From positions 4,402,001 through 4,466,000 of the forward strand of contig NZ_CP024202.1 of NCBI RefSeq assembly GCF_003932755.1: a DNA stretch of 64,000 nt. Direction: 5' to 3'. The stretch comes from Methylomicrobium sp. wino1 (GTDB taxonomy: Bacteria; Pseudomonadota; Gammaproteobacteria; Methylococcales; Methylomonadaceae). Below the pieces are notes generated by a model. It made no database searches. It saw nothing but the letters and a program-made list of their open reading frames with translations, and had not been told where the DNA came from. This document shows positions 53,872 through 62,517 of the stretch, one piece after another. The translations under genes were made by a program, and so were the position numbers. Every line of letters starts with the position of its first letter. Position 1 is the stretch's first letter.

Positions 53872-54453
53872 ATGAAAAGAATTTGCGTCTACTGCGGCTC
53901 AAGATCCGGGAAACGACCCGAATATACTCAAGCCGCACATCTGCTGGCGAAGGAACTTGTGCACCGGGGCAACGGTTTGGTCTATGGCGGCGCCCACATC
54001 GGAATCATGGGGCAACTTGCCGATGCCGTATTGGCGCAAAACGGAGAAGTCATCGGTGTGATTCCTCAAGATTTAGTGGATAAGGAAGTTGCTCACTACG
54101 GACTGACCGAGTTGAAAATTGTCGAATCGATGCATGAACGAAAGGCATTGATGGCCGATCTAGCCGACGGGTTTATCGCTTTGCCCGGCGGCCTAGGCAC
54201 GCTGGAGGAATTATTTGAGATACTGACTTGGGCGCAACTGGGCTTGCATCGCAAGCCCTGCGGCCTACTCAATATCGAAGGCTACTACGACGGTTTGGCG
54301 ACTTTTCTGGATCACGCCGTCGACGAACAATTCGTCAAATCGGTCGATCGTTCTATGCTGTTGATTGAAAAACACCCAAAACAATTATTGGATGCTCTTT
54401 CAACCTATCGAGCGCCATCAGTCGAGCAATGGATCGAGCGGGACGCCACTTAA
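53872..54453 (+). CDS. LOG-family (TIGR00730) nucleoside 5'-monophosphate phosphoribohydrolase
   Basis: 193 residues. CVYCGSRSGKRPEY at the start, YGGAHIGIMGQLAD and the active-site box PGGLGTLEELFE are all present. LOG proteins cleave the N-glycosidic bond of (often N6-modified) AMP, releasing base and ribose 5-phosphate. Cytosolic. 49 bases downstream of the transporter companion. Confidence 0.92.
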   Translation: MKRICVYCGSRSGKRPEYTQAAHLLAKELVHRGNGLVYGGAHIGIMGQLADAVLAQNGEVIGVIPQDLVDKEVAHYGLTELKIVESMHERKALMADLADGFIALPGGLGTLEELFEILTWAQLGLHRKPCGLLNIEGYYDGLATFLDHAVDEQFVKSVDRSMLLIEKHPKQLLDALSTYRAPSVEQWIERDAT

Positions 54454-54572
54454 TGATTTAAACGGATCAAACCAACCGGCTAGCTGTAAGTTCGCCTCAA
54501 ATTGTTGCATCTACATAGAAACCGCCAAGGATGCTAAGAGCGCGCTTTCTTCTCCCAGATTCATAAGAATAA

Positions 54573-54905
54573 CTATTTGAAGTAATCCCAAGGGTACTCG
54601 GGTTTCAAAATCGGACGAAAGCCTGCCGGCACAGGAAACGGAGCTGAAAGAAACTCATAAACGCCAACCAAGGTACGCGTAACCGTCATGCCTAAGCCGA
54701 TAGCCAATCCCATCGGAATTCCGATTGCAGGACCCTGAGCTTGGCTCTCCTTGACCATATTCCCCGGAATTTCGAGCACTCCGGTCGTCATCCCAGCCAA
54801 TCCACGCAACGATTTATCGGCTGCGGAATACGCATTCGCGTTTTGCGCAGAAAACATCATAAAAACTGTGAAAACAACGATGAAATATTGTCTTGGAATT
54901 TTCAT
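54573..54905 (-). CDS. TIGR04073-type exosortase-associated protein
   Basis: 110 residues with a Sec signal peptide (residues 1-25, ending NANA). The mature part (RGLAGMTTGVLEIPGNMVKE and LAIGLGMTVTRTLVGVYEFL) matches the short family found in genomes with exosortase/PEP-CTERM systems. Function unknown; periplasmic or outer-membrane location inferred. Confidence 0.8.
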   Translation of the reverse strand: MKIPRQYFIVVFTVFMMFSAQNANAYSAADKSLRGLAGMTTGVLEIPGNMVKESQAQGPAIGIPMGLAIGLGMTVTRTLVGVYEFLSAPFPVPAGFRPILKPEYPWDYFK

Positions 54906-55003
54906 ACCTTCTCCTTATACTTAATTGAATGAAATAAACTCTATTGGATAACAGCATTGTTAATTAAGCCTTAACAGGCCAATATCGCAGTGAGAAATCA
55001 ACA

Positions 55004-55471
55004 TTATTGTTGCGATTGCAAATAGTTTTGCAATCCGATTCTATCGATTAACCCCAATTGCTGTTCCAGCCAATGCGTATGATCATCCTCTGTGTCCTTT
55101 AGCATGCCTTCCAAAATTTCTCGGGTCTGATAATCTTGCGCCGATTCGCAAAAGGCGATGACCGACCGCAATGAAGCAACAACCTTCATTTCTAATTCAA
55201 GATCGTTTTTCAGCATATCCGAGACATTCGTACCAACCTTTAGAGGCTCGCGCTTCGATAAATCCGGCGTGCCTTCCAAAAATAAAATGCGCTTGATTAA
55301 TGCATCGGCATGGGCAGTCTCATCTTGCACTTCATGAGCAATTCGTTCGTAGAGTTTACCGAACCCCCAATTTTCATACATACGCGAATGAATAAAATAC
55401 TGATCGATCGCCGTCAATTCGCCGGCCAATAATTCGTTCAAGCGCTCGATAACTTGACTATTACCTTTCAT
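55004..55471 (-). CDS. bfr: bacterioferritin
   Basis: 155 residues from ATG 55471; AAGGAG lies eight bases upstream, unlike the GTG at 55495. Ferroxidase ligands are visible in NELLAGELTAIDQYFIHSRM (Glu18), HEVQDETAHADALI (Glu51, His54) and the LKDTEDDHTHWLEQQ block (Glu127, His130). Met52 for haem appears replaced (QDETAH), so haem binding is doubtful. 24-mer cages store ferric iron in the cytosol. Confidence 0.9.
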   Translation of the reverse strand: MKGNSQVIERLNELLAGELTAIDQYFIHSRMYENWGFGKLYERIAHEVQDETAHADALIKRILFLEGTPDLSKREPLKVGTNVSDMLKNDLELEMKVVASLRSVIAFCESAQDYQTREILEGMLKDTEDDHTHWLEQQLGLIDRIGLQNYLQSQQ

Positions 55472-55650
55472 CTGTGGCTCCTTAATTCGTAACACATTGA
55501 ACCGTTACAACAAGCGCAACGGTCATAATAATGCCTCAGAATAATATATTTACCAAAAAAGTGTACATATAAATAAAACCGATCGTTTTAAATCTTCTTC
55601 GTGAACGTTACGGTTGGACGCTTATTCTAAAATAGAAAACAGCAGACAAT

Positions 55651-55685
55651 AAAAAAGGCCTACGACCAAAGATCGTAAGCCTTTA
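55651..55685 (-). terminator. rho-independent terminator of the tRNA operon
   Basis: On the minus strand AAAGGCTTACGA / TCGTAGGCCTTT with a seven-base loop, followed by TTTTTT. It lies just past the second tRNA-Glu. Confidence 0.85.
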
Positions 55686-55690
55686 ATAAA

Positions 55691-55766
55691 TGGCGTCCCC
55701 AGGGGGGTTCGAACCCCCGTTACCGCCGTGAAAGGGCGGTGTCCTAGGCCACTAGACGATGGGGAC
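55691..55766 (-). tRNA. tRNA-Glu (TTC), copy 2
   Basis: 76 nt including encoded CCA. Acceptor GTCCCC pairs with GGGGAC, anticodon loop CTTTCAC, T-arm GGTTCGAACC. Differs from copy 1 in one D-loop base (CCTAGGAC versus CCCAGGAC). Confidence 0.95.
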
Positions 55767-55822
55767 TAAAACATGTCGGTTATATGAACAGAACCGAAAA
55801 CCGAATTATCTTTTAAGCGAAA

Positions 55823-55898
55823 TGGCGTCCCCAGGGGGGTTCGAACCCCCGTTACCGCCGTGAAAGGGCGGTGTCCTGGGCCACTAGACGATGGGGAC
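55823..55898 (-). tRNA. tRNA-Glu (TTC), copy 1
   Basis: 76 nt with CCA and the same cloverleaf as the downstream copy, 56 bases away. Read from gltX through tRNA-Ala. Confidence 0.95.
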
Positions 55899-55916
55899 TT
55901 AAGACGCTAATTCAAT

Positions 55917-55992
55917 TGGTGGAGCCAAGCGGGATCGAACCGCTGACCTCAACACTGCCAGTGTTGCGCTCTCCCAGCTGAGCTATGGCCCC
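55917..55992 (-). tRNA. tRNA-Ala (GGC)
   Basis: 76 nt with CCA. GGGGCC acceptor, anticodon loop CTGGCAG between stems ACACT/AGTGT, T-arm GGTTCGATCC. It lies 47 bases after the gltX stop and 18 before tRNA-Glu. Confidence 0.95.
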
Positions 55993-56039
55993 TCACTTGA
56001 GTCCGCATATTTTACAGGATTATAAATTCTTGTCCAGTT

Positions 56040-57446
56040 TTAATTTAAAGAACGAATAAAATCCACAGCGCGCATCAATCGCGCCAATGTTTTTTCACGC
56101 CCTAACAATGCCAATGTCGCATCGATCGGGGGCGATACCGAAGTCCCGCAAACCGCTACTCGCAAAGGCTGTGCAACCTTTCCCAAATTCAACCCCAAGG
56201 CTTCGGCTAAATTGACGACAATTTGATGCAAGACCTCTCCCTGCCAATTATCCAGCCCGCTAAATTGATCATGTAGCTGTTGCAAAACGTCCGCACTCTC
56301 CGGTTTGAAATTCTTTTTTGCAGCCTTTTCATCGTACTCATCGAAGTCCTTGTAAAAATAGCGACTGACCGTCGCCATTTCGACCAAGGTTTTGCAACGC
56401 TCTTTCTGAACTTTGACTAATTCAACCAAATCCGGTCCGTCGGTAGGGTCGATACCCTGCTCACCCATGTGCCAACTCAAATGTCGCGCGACATGAACCG
56501 AATCCGAGTTCATGATGTATTGATGATTGAGCCACAATAACTTTTCCGGATTAAATGACGACGCCGATACATTGACGTCTTTCAATTCGAAATATTCGAT
56601 CATTTCGTCCAGGCTGAAAATCTCCTGATCGCCATGCGACCAACCCAACCGAACCAGATAATTCAATAGCGCTTCGGGCAAATAGCCTTCATCCCGGTAC
56701 TGCATCACGCTGACCGCACCATGGCGTTTGGACAGTCTCGCACCATCCGGGCCCGATATCATCGGCAGGTGCGCATATTCCGGAATCGGAGCGCCCAACG
56801 CCTTCAAGATATTCATTTGTCTTGGCGTATTATTGATATGATCATCGCCGCGAATCACATGCGTCACCCCCATATCCATATCATCGACGACGACACTGAG
56901 ATTATAAGTCGGCGATCCGTCGGAACGTGCGATGATCAAATCGTCCAATTCTTTGTTCGAAACGACAATATCGCCTTTCACCAAATCCTTGATAACCACC
57001 TCGCCATCATCCGGATTCCTAAATCGTATCACCGGCATGACGCCTTCAGAGACGCCCGGAGGAGTCTCCCGGCATTTGCCGTTATAGCGAGGCTTTTCCT
57101 TGTTCGCCATCTGCTCGTTACGCAGTTGTTCCAACTCTTCCTTACTGCAATAACAATAGTAGGCATCACCCTGATCGAGCAGTTGCTGTATGACGACCTT
57201 GTAGCGTTCGAACCGGTGCGTCTGATAGAAAGGTCCTTCGTCGTATTCCAAGCCCAACCACGTCATTCCCTCTAAAATCGCATTGACCGATTCTTGCGTC
57301 GAACGCTCTAGATCGGTATCTTCGATTCTCAAAACAAAACGGCCGCCGTGCTTACGGGAATACAACCAAGAAAAAAGCGCGGTCCGCGCGCCGCCGATAT
57401 GAAGATACCCCGTCGGACTCGGGGCAAATCGTGTTTTCGTCGTCAT
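56040..57446 (-). CDS. gltX: glutamyl-tRNA synthetase
   Basis: 468 residues, typical length. HIGH motif in [20 protein letters not shown], the KMSKS-class motif as LSKRHGA near residue 240, and a zinc-type C(x)C segment CYCSKEE near 105. It charges tRNA-Glu; the two tRNA-Glu genes are directly downstream on the same strand. It starts three bases after the Sel1 gene stop. Confidence 0.95.
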   Translation of the reverse strand: MTTKTRFAPSPTGYLHIGGARTALFSWLYSRKHGGRFVLRIEDTDLERSTQESVNAILEGMTWLGLEYDEGPFYQTHRFERYKVVIQQLLDQGDAYYCYCSKEELEQLRNEQMANKEKPRYNGKCRETPPGVSEGVMPVIRFRNPDDGEVVIKDLVKGDIVVSNKELDDLIIARSDGSPTYNLSVVVDDMDMGVTHVIRGDDHINNTPRQMNILKALGAPIPEYAHLPMISGPDGARLSKRHGAVSVMQYRDEGYLPEALLNYLVRLGWSHGDQEIFSLDEMIEYFELKDVNVSASSFNPEKLLWLNHQYIMNSDSVHVARHLSWHMGEQGIDPTDGPDLVELVKVQKERCKTLVEMATVSRYFYKDFDEYDEKAAKKNFKPESADVLQQLHDQFSGLDNWQGEVLHQIVVNLAEALGLNLGKVAQPLRVAVCGTSVSPPIDATLALLGREKTLARLMRAVDFIRSLN

Positions 57447-57449
57447 TTG

Positions 57450-57923
57450 TTATTTATTCGTTTTCGATAAAATCTTTTTTGCGTATTCATTTGGAATTTG
57501 CTTGGAAGCTCGCATGCGTATTGCCTGGTAGTTAAACCCCACACTACCCTTTGGCGCCTCGTTCTTTCCGAGAATAGCCAAGGAAGCACCATGACCCTTT
57601 GCCGCGGCTTTTTCATACCACTGCGTGGCTTTTTTGACATTTTGAGGCATGCCTAAGCCTCTATCATACATTGCGGCAACCACGACTTCAGCCTCGAGCA
57701 AACCTTGCTCGGCCGCCTTAAGCATCCAACCGGCCGCTTGTTGTTCATTGACTTCAAAGCCATCCCGACCCAATAAATACAAGGCGCCCATTTTAGCTTG
57801 CGCAAGCGCATCCCCTTGTTCCGCCGAAGCCTGAACAGGGGATTTGGCACCGGCTTCTTCAGCATAAACCATACTTATCTCAGCTAAAGCCAACAGGCAA
57901 GCTATCGTTGTTATTTTAATCAT
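57450..57923 (-). CDS. Sel1-repeat secreted protein
   Basis: 157 residues from ATG 57923, chosen for GAGG at -11 and because it opens a signal peptide (MIKITTIACLLALAEISMVY, then AEE). The mature part has three Sel1/TPR-like repeats: ALAQAKMGALYLLGRDGFEV, QGLLEAEVVVAAMYDRGLGM and QWYEKAAAKGHGASLAILGK. A periplasmic scaffold role is probable. It is tightly linked to gltX. Confidence 0.8.
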   Translation of the reverse strand: MIKITTIACLLALAEISMVYAEEAGAKSPVQASAEQGDALAQAKMGALYLLGRDGFEVNEQQAAGWMLKAAEQGLLEAEVVVAAMYDRGLGMPQNVKKATQWYEKAAAKGHGASLAILGKNEAPKGSVGFNYQAIRMRASKQIPNEYAKKILSKTNK

Positions 57924-58256
57924 TCCTCTAACCTCATGCATCGATTAACGACAGAGTTGTTGATAAAATCCTTTCAACAAATCAAATGTTTTACTTTCCG
58001 ACCCGCCGAAACGAAACAACTCTCAGAATGAGTATTATTTCACGACATAGCCCTGAGAGGAATTAAACATTCGGAAAATTCAGAATTCAGCACTCTTCTT
58101 GGAAAGAATTTATAATTCTCTTACCATTAAACAGACTATCCCTCGATCGTCCCAAATCTCAAGGCTCATGATTGACCAGTAATCGATATTTCTTTCTAAT
58201 CCAAACTGTCTGTTTAAATCGAGAATACACCCTGAGAAGCAACCCGCGTAACTTAA
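57924..58256. other. intergenic region between divergent operons
   Basis: Separates the Sel1-gltX-tRNA operon (minus) from the ABC ATPase (plus), so should hold both promoters. I see no distinct palindrome, terminator or RNA gene. Confidence 0.45.
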
Positions 58257-59246
58257 ATGACCGACCTTTACCGACTAAACGATATTCGTTTTCTTTACGT
58301 TGATAAGGTAGCACTCACACTACCTTCGCTTAGCGTCAAAACCGGTAAAATCACCGCATTGATCGGCCCTAACGGTTGCGGAAAAAGCACCTTACTGAAT
58401 ATGTTGGCTTTTTTAGATTCGCCGCAGCAAGGCAACATCGCATTCAAGGGTGAAACCGTTCGCTCAAAGAAACAACTGCAAGCATTAAGAAAGCGCGTTG
58501 GGTTACTAACGCAAAAACCTTACATGCTTCGGGGGACGGTGGCCGATAATCTAAAACTTGCGCTAAAATTACACGGCGTACCAAAACCGCTTTGGCAAAC
58601 CAAGATTAACGAAGTTCTCAACCGTCTCGATGCCATTCATTTACTCAACCAGCAGGCCAATACGCTGTCGGGTGGGCAACTGCAAAAAGCGGCTCTTGCA
58701 CGCGCACTAATTAACGATCCCGAGGTTTTGTTATTAGACGAACCATTCAGTTATTTGGATCAAGCCGCGAACATTATGCTTGAGGAGTTTATCCAAGATT
58801 ACAGCGCCTCCACTCGTAACTTGATCTTTAGCACCCACAACCGGCTGCAAGGCTTAGCGCTGGCCGACGAAGTCATAACGCTCATTAACGGCAGCCAAGT
58901 TCAAACGCCGTTACTGAACTTGTTTCATGGTCATCTTGACAATCATATTTTTAATACGGGTAAACTGAGTGTCGTTTTAACCGGGGACATCGAAGGATGT
59001 CGGCATATTTCGATCGATCCGCATGAAATTGTCTTGTCCAAAGAACCTTTTTGTTCCAGTATTCGCAATCAATATCCGGGACGCGTCACATCGATTTCGG
59101 AGGAAATGGGCAAGGTGAGAGTCAATGTTTCAGCCGGCGAAATTTTTCAAGCTCTAATTACCTTCGAAGCGTTACATGATTTAAAGTTGCAATTGGGAGA
59201 TGAGGTTTGGGTTAATTTTAAGTCGAATTCGATCGTAACATTCTGA
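58257..59246 (+). CDS. ABC transporter ATPase with C-terminal TOBE/mop-like domain
   Basis: 329 residues. Walker A GPNGCGKSTL near 37-46, signature LSGGQLQKAALA near 138, Walker B VLLLDEPFSYLD and the switch His in FSTHNR. The last ~110 residues, including NQYPGRVTSISEEMGKVRV and LGDEVWVNFKSNSIV, form a TOBE/mop-like fold that binds oxyanions in tungstate or molybdate importers. A tungstate (Tup) or molybdate importer ATPase is the best guess. No permease or binding protein adjoins it. Confidence 0.85.
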   Translation: MTDLYRLNDIRFLYVDKVALTLPSLSVKTGKITALIGPNGCGKSTLLNMLAFLDSPQQGNIAFKGETVRSKKQLQALRKRVGLLTQKPYMLRGTVADNLKLALKLHGVPKPLWQTKINEVLNRLDAIHLLNQQANTLSGGQLQKAALARALINDPEVLLLDEPFSYLDQAANIMLEEFIQDYSASTRNLIFSTHNRLQGLALADEVITLINGSQVQTPLLNLFHGHLDNHIFNTGKLSVVLTGDIEGCRHISIDPHEIVLSKEPFCSSIRNQYPGRVTSISEEMGKVRVNVSAGEIFQALITFEALHDLKLQLGDEVWVNFKSNSIVTF

Positions 59247-59972
59247 GATAAAAACTCTTTTACATTACTTATCTCATAAGCGAGTTGCCGACCCCATACG
59301 CATCAAGCTAAGGATGTCGTTAAAATTAACTTACTGAATTGCCAAAGTTCCATTTAGGACGCTTCCCCGAATATGCTGTTGCCCAAACTCCAGCTCTCGC
59401 CGTTATACACAAGTATCGGTAAACTTGCTAAACAGAGGTCATCGTATACCTGGAAACGGTGTTGTTTGATAAATCTGCGGATATTGAACATCAGTGGCTT
59501 CGAAATCGCGACGAAGGCGTCGCTCCCACAAGGGGGCCGGATGCTTTGTGGGAGCGATCCCCAGATCGCGATTTCGAAGTCGGGAACGTTGGGCGACAAA
59601 AAATGGTATCGAAGTCTCATTAGCTAAGATTGCAAAACGGTAATTTTTGACTTATGTATAACGATAAGAGCTGGTGCTTGGGAAAGAGCGTGATGCAGGT
59701 TGGCCGTTTTTAGCTTTATGCGCATGGTTGCCGAACACTCAACAAAGCTCATAGCTCCAGGACGTAATTTATACCTCTCGCACATCAAATTTCGGCGATA
59801 CTTAAGGAGGCGTCGGGGATTCCCGCTCCCTCACCTAACGCTATGTGACAGACCGGCATGAAGCCAACATGGACGTATTAACCCAACACCTAAATTCCAT
59901 AGCCCGCCCACTAACTGGATGCTCAACGAAATACGAATCTCTTAACTCTTCAAATTTTTTTCATCAAATGTG
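59247..59972. other. repeat-filled gap between ABC ATPase and binding protein
   Basis: Contains the CCATACGCATCAAGCTAAG block (59293-59311), MITE-like copy 3 (59396-59671), GGGAAAGAGCGTGATGCAGG at 59679 and a copy of the TTTATACCTCTCGCACATCA family from 59769. No gene. Confidence 0.75.
59396..59671. repeat. MITE-like element, copy 3 (inverted)
   Basis: Right end GACTTATGTATAACGATAAG is the reverse of the copy 2 left end. The interior carries CTTTGTGGGAGCGATCCCCA and the foldback ATCGCGATTTCGAAGTCG / TTCGAAATCGCGACG, and the block AAATGGTATCGAAG. The left end CGCCGTTATACACAAGTATC matches the copy 2 right end. Confidence 0.85.
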
Positions 59973-60953
59973 ATGATAACAAACTTTATCAATCACCTAT
60001 CCCGCCGGCATTTCATTCGATGCCTTACCGCGCTGAGCCTATCACCCTGGCTTTCCGGCTGCGAATCATTGTTTGCTCAACGAATTGCGATTGCCGCTCA
60101 TGCTTGGCCCGGTTATGAATTTCTGTTTCTAGCCCAGCGCGAGAAATGGCTGGACGACTCGCTAGTCGATTTGATTGAAACGACTTCTGCAACCGAATCA
60201 TTAAGAGCACTGCTCGATGGCAAGATTGACGGGGCAGCATTGACGCTGGACGAAGTCTTAACGGCACGTGCTTCCGGCTTGCCGCTTACCGTGGTTTTGG
60301 TATTTAACATTTCAGCTGGTGCGGATATGCTACTAGCTAGGCCCTACATAGCAAAGCTAGCCGATCTCAAGGGGCAGCGCATCGGCTTTGAACAAGGCGC
60401 AGTCGGCTCGCTATTGCTGCACAAAGCCCTGGATGCGGCAGGCTTGTCAATGGCTGAAATCATAGCGGTTCCATTGACAATCGATGCCCATTTTCAAGCC
60501 TGGCAACAGCAACAAGTCGACGCCCTAGTCACTTACGAGCCTGTTGCCAGCGGTTTGTTACGCGAAGGTGCAATCAAGCTTTTCGACAGTCGAAAAATCC
60601 CAGACACTATTTTTGATGTTCTGGCTTTTCGAACCGATCGCTTGGGTTTTAGTCGAGCACCAGCCATTCGCCATTTGGTCGCAGCCCACCTTAGGGCGCT
60701 TGAGCATCTGACCAAAAACCCACAAGATGCCGCTTACCGAATGGCTCCGCGCTTTAAATTATCGCCCGCTCAAGTGCTTGGCACATTCAAGGGTTTAGTC
60801 ATTCCCGATCGAAGCAACAATCAACGCTTACTGCTCGGGCCATCGCCGATTTTGTTAAACAGCGCGCGCACCCTTAGCGCCTTCATGTACGAATCCGGAA
60901 CACTACCGCAGGAGAATGACATAACCGGTTTGATTGACGCAAGCTACTTATGA
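59973..60953 (+). CDS. NMT1/SsuA-like substrate-binding lipoprotein
   Basis: 326 residues from ATG 59973 (a GTG directly precedes it). The N-terminus has SRRHFIRC, a twin-arginine-like start, then LSLSPWLSGC with a lipobox Cys. The fold is that of periplasmic binding proteins for thiamine precursors or alkanesulphonates: IAAHAWPGYEFLFLAQREKW, VSIRL-type DGAALTLDEV, LKGQRIGFEQGAVGSLL and VDALVTYEPVASGLL. No permease or ATPase is adjacent, so its transporter must be elsewhere or lost. It ends one base before the convergent oxidoreductase stop. Confidence 0.8.
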   Translation: MITNFINHLSRRHFIRCLTALSLSPWLSGCESLFAQRIAIAAHAWPGYEFLFLAQREKWLDDSLVDLIETTSATESLRALLDGKIDGAALTLDEVLTARASGLPLTVVLVFNISAGADMLLARPYIAKLADLKGQRIGFEQGAVGSLLLHKALDAAGLSMAEIIAVPLTIDAHFQAWQQQQVDALVTYEPVASGLLREGAIKLFDSRKIPDTIFDVLAFRTDRLGFSRAPAIRHLVAAHLRALEHLTKNPQDAAYRMAPRFKLSPAQVLGTFKGLVIPDRSNNQRLLLGPSPILLNSARTLSAFMYESGTLPQENDITGLIDASYL

Positions 60954-61964
60954 TTAATAACGAATTACCCGACCATCCTCGGCCGATTGCAGCGCACCGA
61001 CAATAATTCGGCAATTGGTCTTAGCGTCTTCAAGCGAAAGCGCGGGAGCCTTGCCGGTCAAAACGCAATCGCTGAAGTGTTCGATTTCCAAACGGAAATG
61101 ATCGGCGATAGGGAGTATCTCCTCAGATTGCCGCCCTCCTTCCGTCCACCAGGAAATGACCGGAATGTCGCCCGGATTCTGCCAAACGCCATGACATTTC
61201 AAACCGCCTTTGGTGCCGACAACTTCGTATTCGCAGCGCCGCGCGCGCTCGAAACTGAAATCGAAATGCGCGTATTTGCCGTCGCCGAAATCGAGCACAC
61301 CGCTACACGCGGTATCGGCGCCGCTTTCGATATATTTGGCAACGGCAGTGACCGACTCCGGCATTCCATCGAAAAACAGCCTGAGCGAATGAATCGCATA
61401 ACAGCCTATATCCCACATCGCTCCGCCGCCCTGATCGATACTATCGGCGATCCGGTACATTCTAGCCGGTTTCATCATGAACGAAAAACTCGCACGCACC
61501 GTTTTAACCTCGCCGATCTCGCCGGAACGCAGAACATCCAAGACCCGTGAATGCTGCGGATGAAAACGGTACATAAAGCCTTCCATCACAGTAACGTTAT
61601 GACGGTGCGCCGCAGCTTCTATCGCTTCGATATCCGAAACCTTCAACGCCATCGGCTTTTCGCACAATACATGCTTGCCCTTCTCGATCGCGCGCAAGGC
61701 CCATTCGGCATGCTCACCATTCGCCATCGGCAAATAAACCGCTTCGATTTCATCGTCATCGAGAATCGCTTCAGGGCTATCGTAAGCGCGAACACCTTGC
61801 TGATGCGGCGCATATTTCGCCAAGGTTTCCGCCGCGGCGCCGGGACGTCGACTGCCGATCGCGACCAATTCGGCATTGCTCGCATCGACGATCGCCGGCA
61901 TCAGCCGCTCGTTGACCCGTGCCGCGCCTAAGATACCCCAACGCAATTTTTTGTTTTCGCTCAT
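60954..61964 (-). CDS. Gfo/Idh/MocA-family oxidoreductase
   Basis: 336 residues. Rossmann start LRWGILGAARVNERLMPAI, the family box GKHVLCEKPMALKVSDIEAI near 92-111 and MEGFMYRFHPQHSRVLDVL. These enzymes oxidise or reduce sugars and their derivatives with NAD(P). Its substrate is unknown. It lies 14 bases downstream of... the pncC stop in the same direction is absent: pncC is transcribed from the other side toward 61979, so both genes are minus and pncC reads into it. Confidence 0.85.
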   Translation of the reverse strand: MSENKKLRWGILGAARVNERLMPAIVDASNAELVAIGSRRPGAAAETLAKYAPHQQGVRAYDSPEAILDDDEIEAVYLPMANGEHAEWALRAIEKGKHVLCEKPMALKVSDIEAIEAAAHRHNVTVMEGFMYRFHPQHSRVLDVLRSGEIGEVKTVRASFSFMMKPARMYRIADSIDQGGGAMWDIGCYAIHSLRLFFDGMPESVTAVAKYIESGADTACSGVLDFGDGKYAHFDFSFERARRCEYEVVGTKGGLKCHGVWQNPGDIPVISWWTEGGRQSEEILPIADHFRLEIEHFSDCVLTGKAPALSLEDAKTNCRIIVGALQSAEDGRVIRY

Positions 61965-61978
61965 GCTTCTCCTCCGTG

Positions 61979-62479
61979 TTACTTATCAATATTCAACCAT
62001 TCCGCCAATGCGGTCTTGATTGTTTCGGTTCTGATTTGGTGCCGATCACCGTCAAAATGCATTTCGGCGATTTTGGCAATTGCACCGCGCCGCTGCCAAG
62101 CAATGTAAACCGTGCCGACCGGTTTCACAGGAGTGCCGCCCTCGGGTCCTGCAATGCCGGTCACCGCGATTGCCCAATCGGCCTGACTGTGTTCCAATGC
62201 GCCGCCTGTCATCTCGCGCGCAGTCTCGGCGCTGACCGCGCCATGATTTTTGATCGTCTCGGCCCGGACGCCCAGCATTTGTATTTTGGCGGCATTGCTG
62301 TAAGTCACGAAGCCTCGGTCGAACCAAGCCGAACTGCCCGGTATTTCGGTAATCGTTTGTGCAATGCCGCCGCCGGTACAGGATTCGGCGGTTGCCAGCA
62401 GCCAACCGCGCTCCTTTAGGCTCATCCCGACCATGCGAGCCAATTCGATGACTTTGTTCTCTGTATTTAACGGTACCAC
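61979..62479 (-). CDS. pncC: nicotinamide-nucleotide amidohydrolase PncC (CinA C-terminal domain)
   Basis: 166 residues from GTG 62479, the expected PncC length; the frame runs upstream over the mutS start, which is unlikely to be translated. Key blocks are LLATAESCTGGGIAQTITEI, GAVSAETAREMTGGALEHSQ and AVTGIAGPEGGTPVKPVGTV. PncC deamidates nicotinamide mononucleotide to nicotinic acid mononucleotide in pyridine-nucleotide salvage. Here CinA's N-terminal domain is absent, as in E. coli PncC. Divergent from mutS by 38 bases. Confidence 0.9.
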   Translation of the reverse strand: MVPLNTENKVIELARMVGMSLKERGWLLATAESCTGGGIAQTITEIPGSSAWFDRGFVTYSNAAKIQMLGVRAETIKNHGAVSAETAREMTGGALEHSQADWAIAVTGIAGPEGGTPVKPVGTVYIAWQRRGAIAKIAEMHFDGDRHQIRTETIKTALAEWLNIDK

Positions 62480-62517
62480 TGGGGCAAGACCTATCAATAA
62501 GATAAAATAATACGTTA

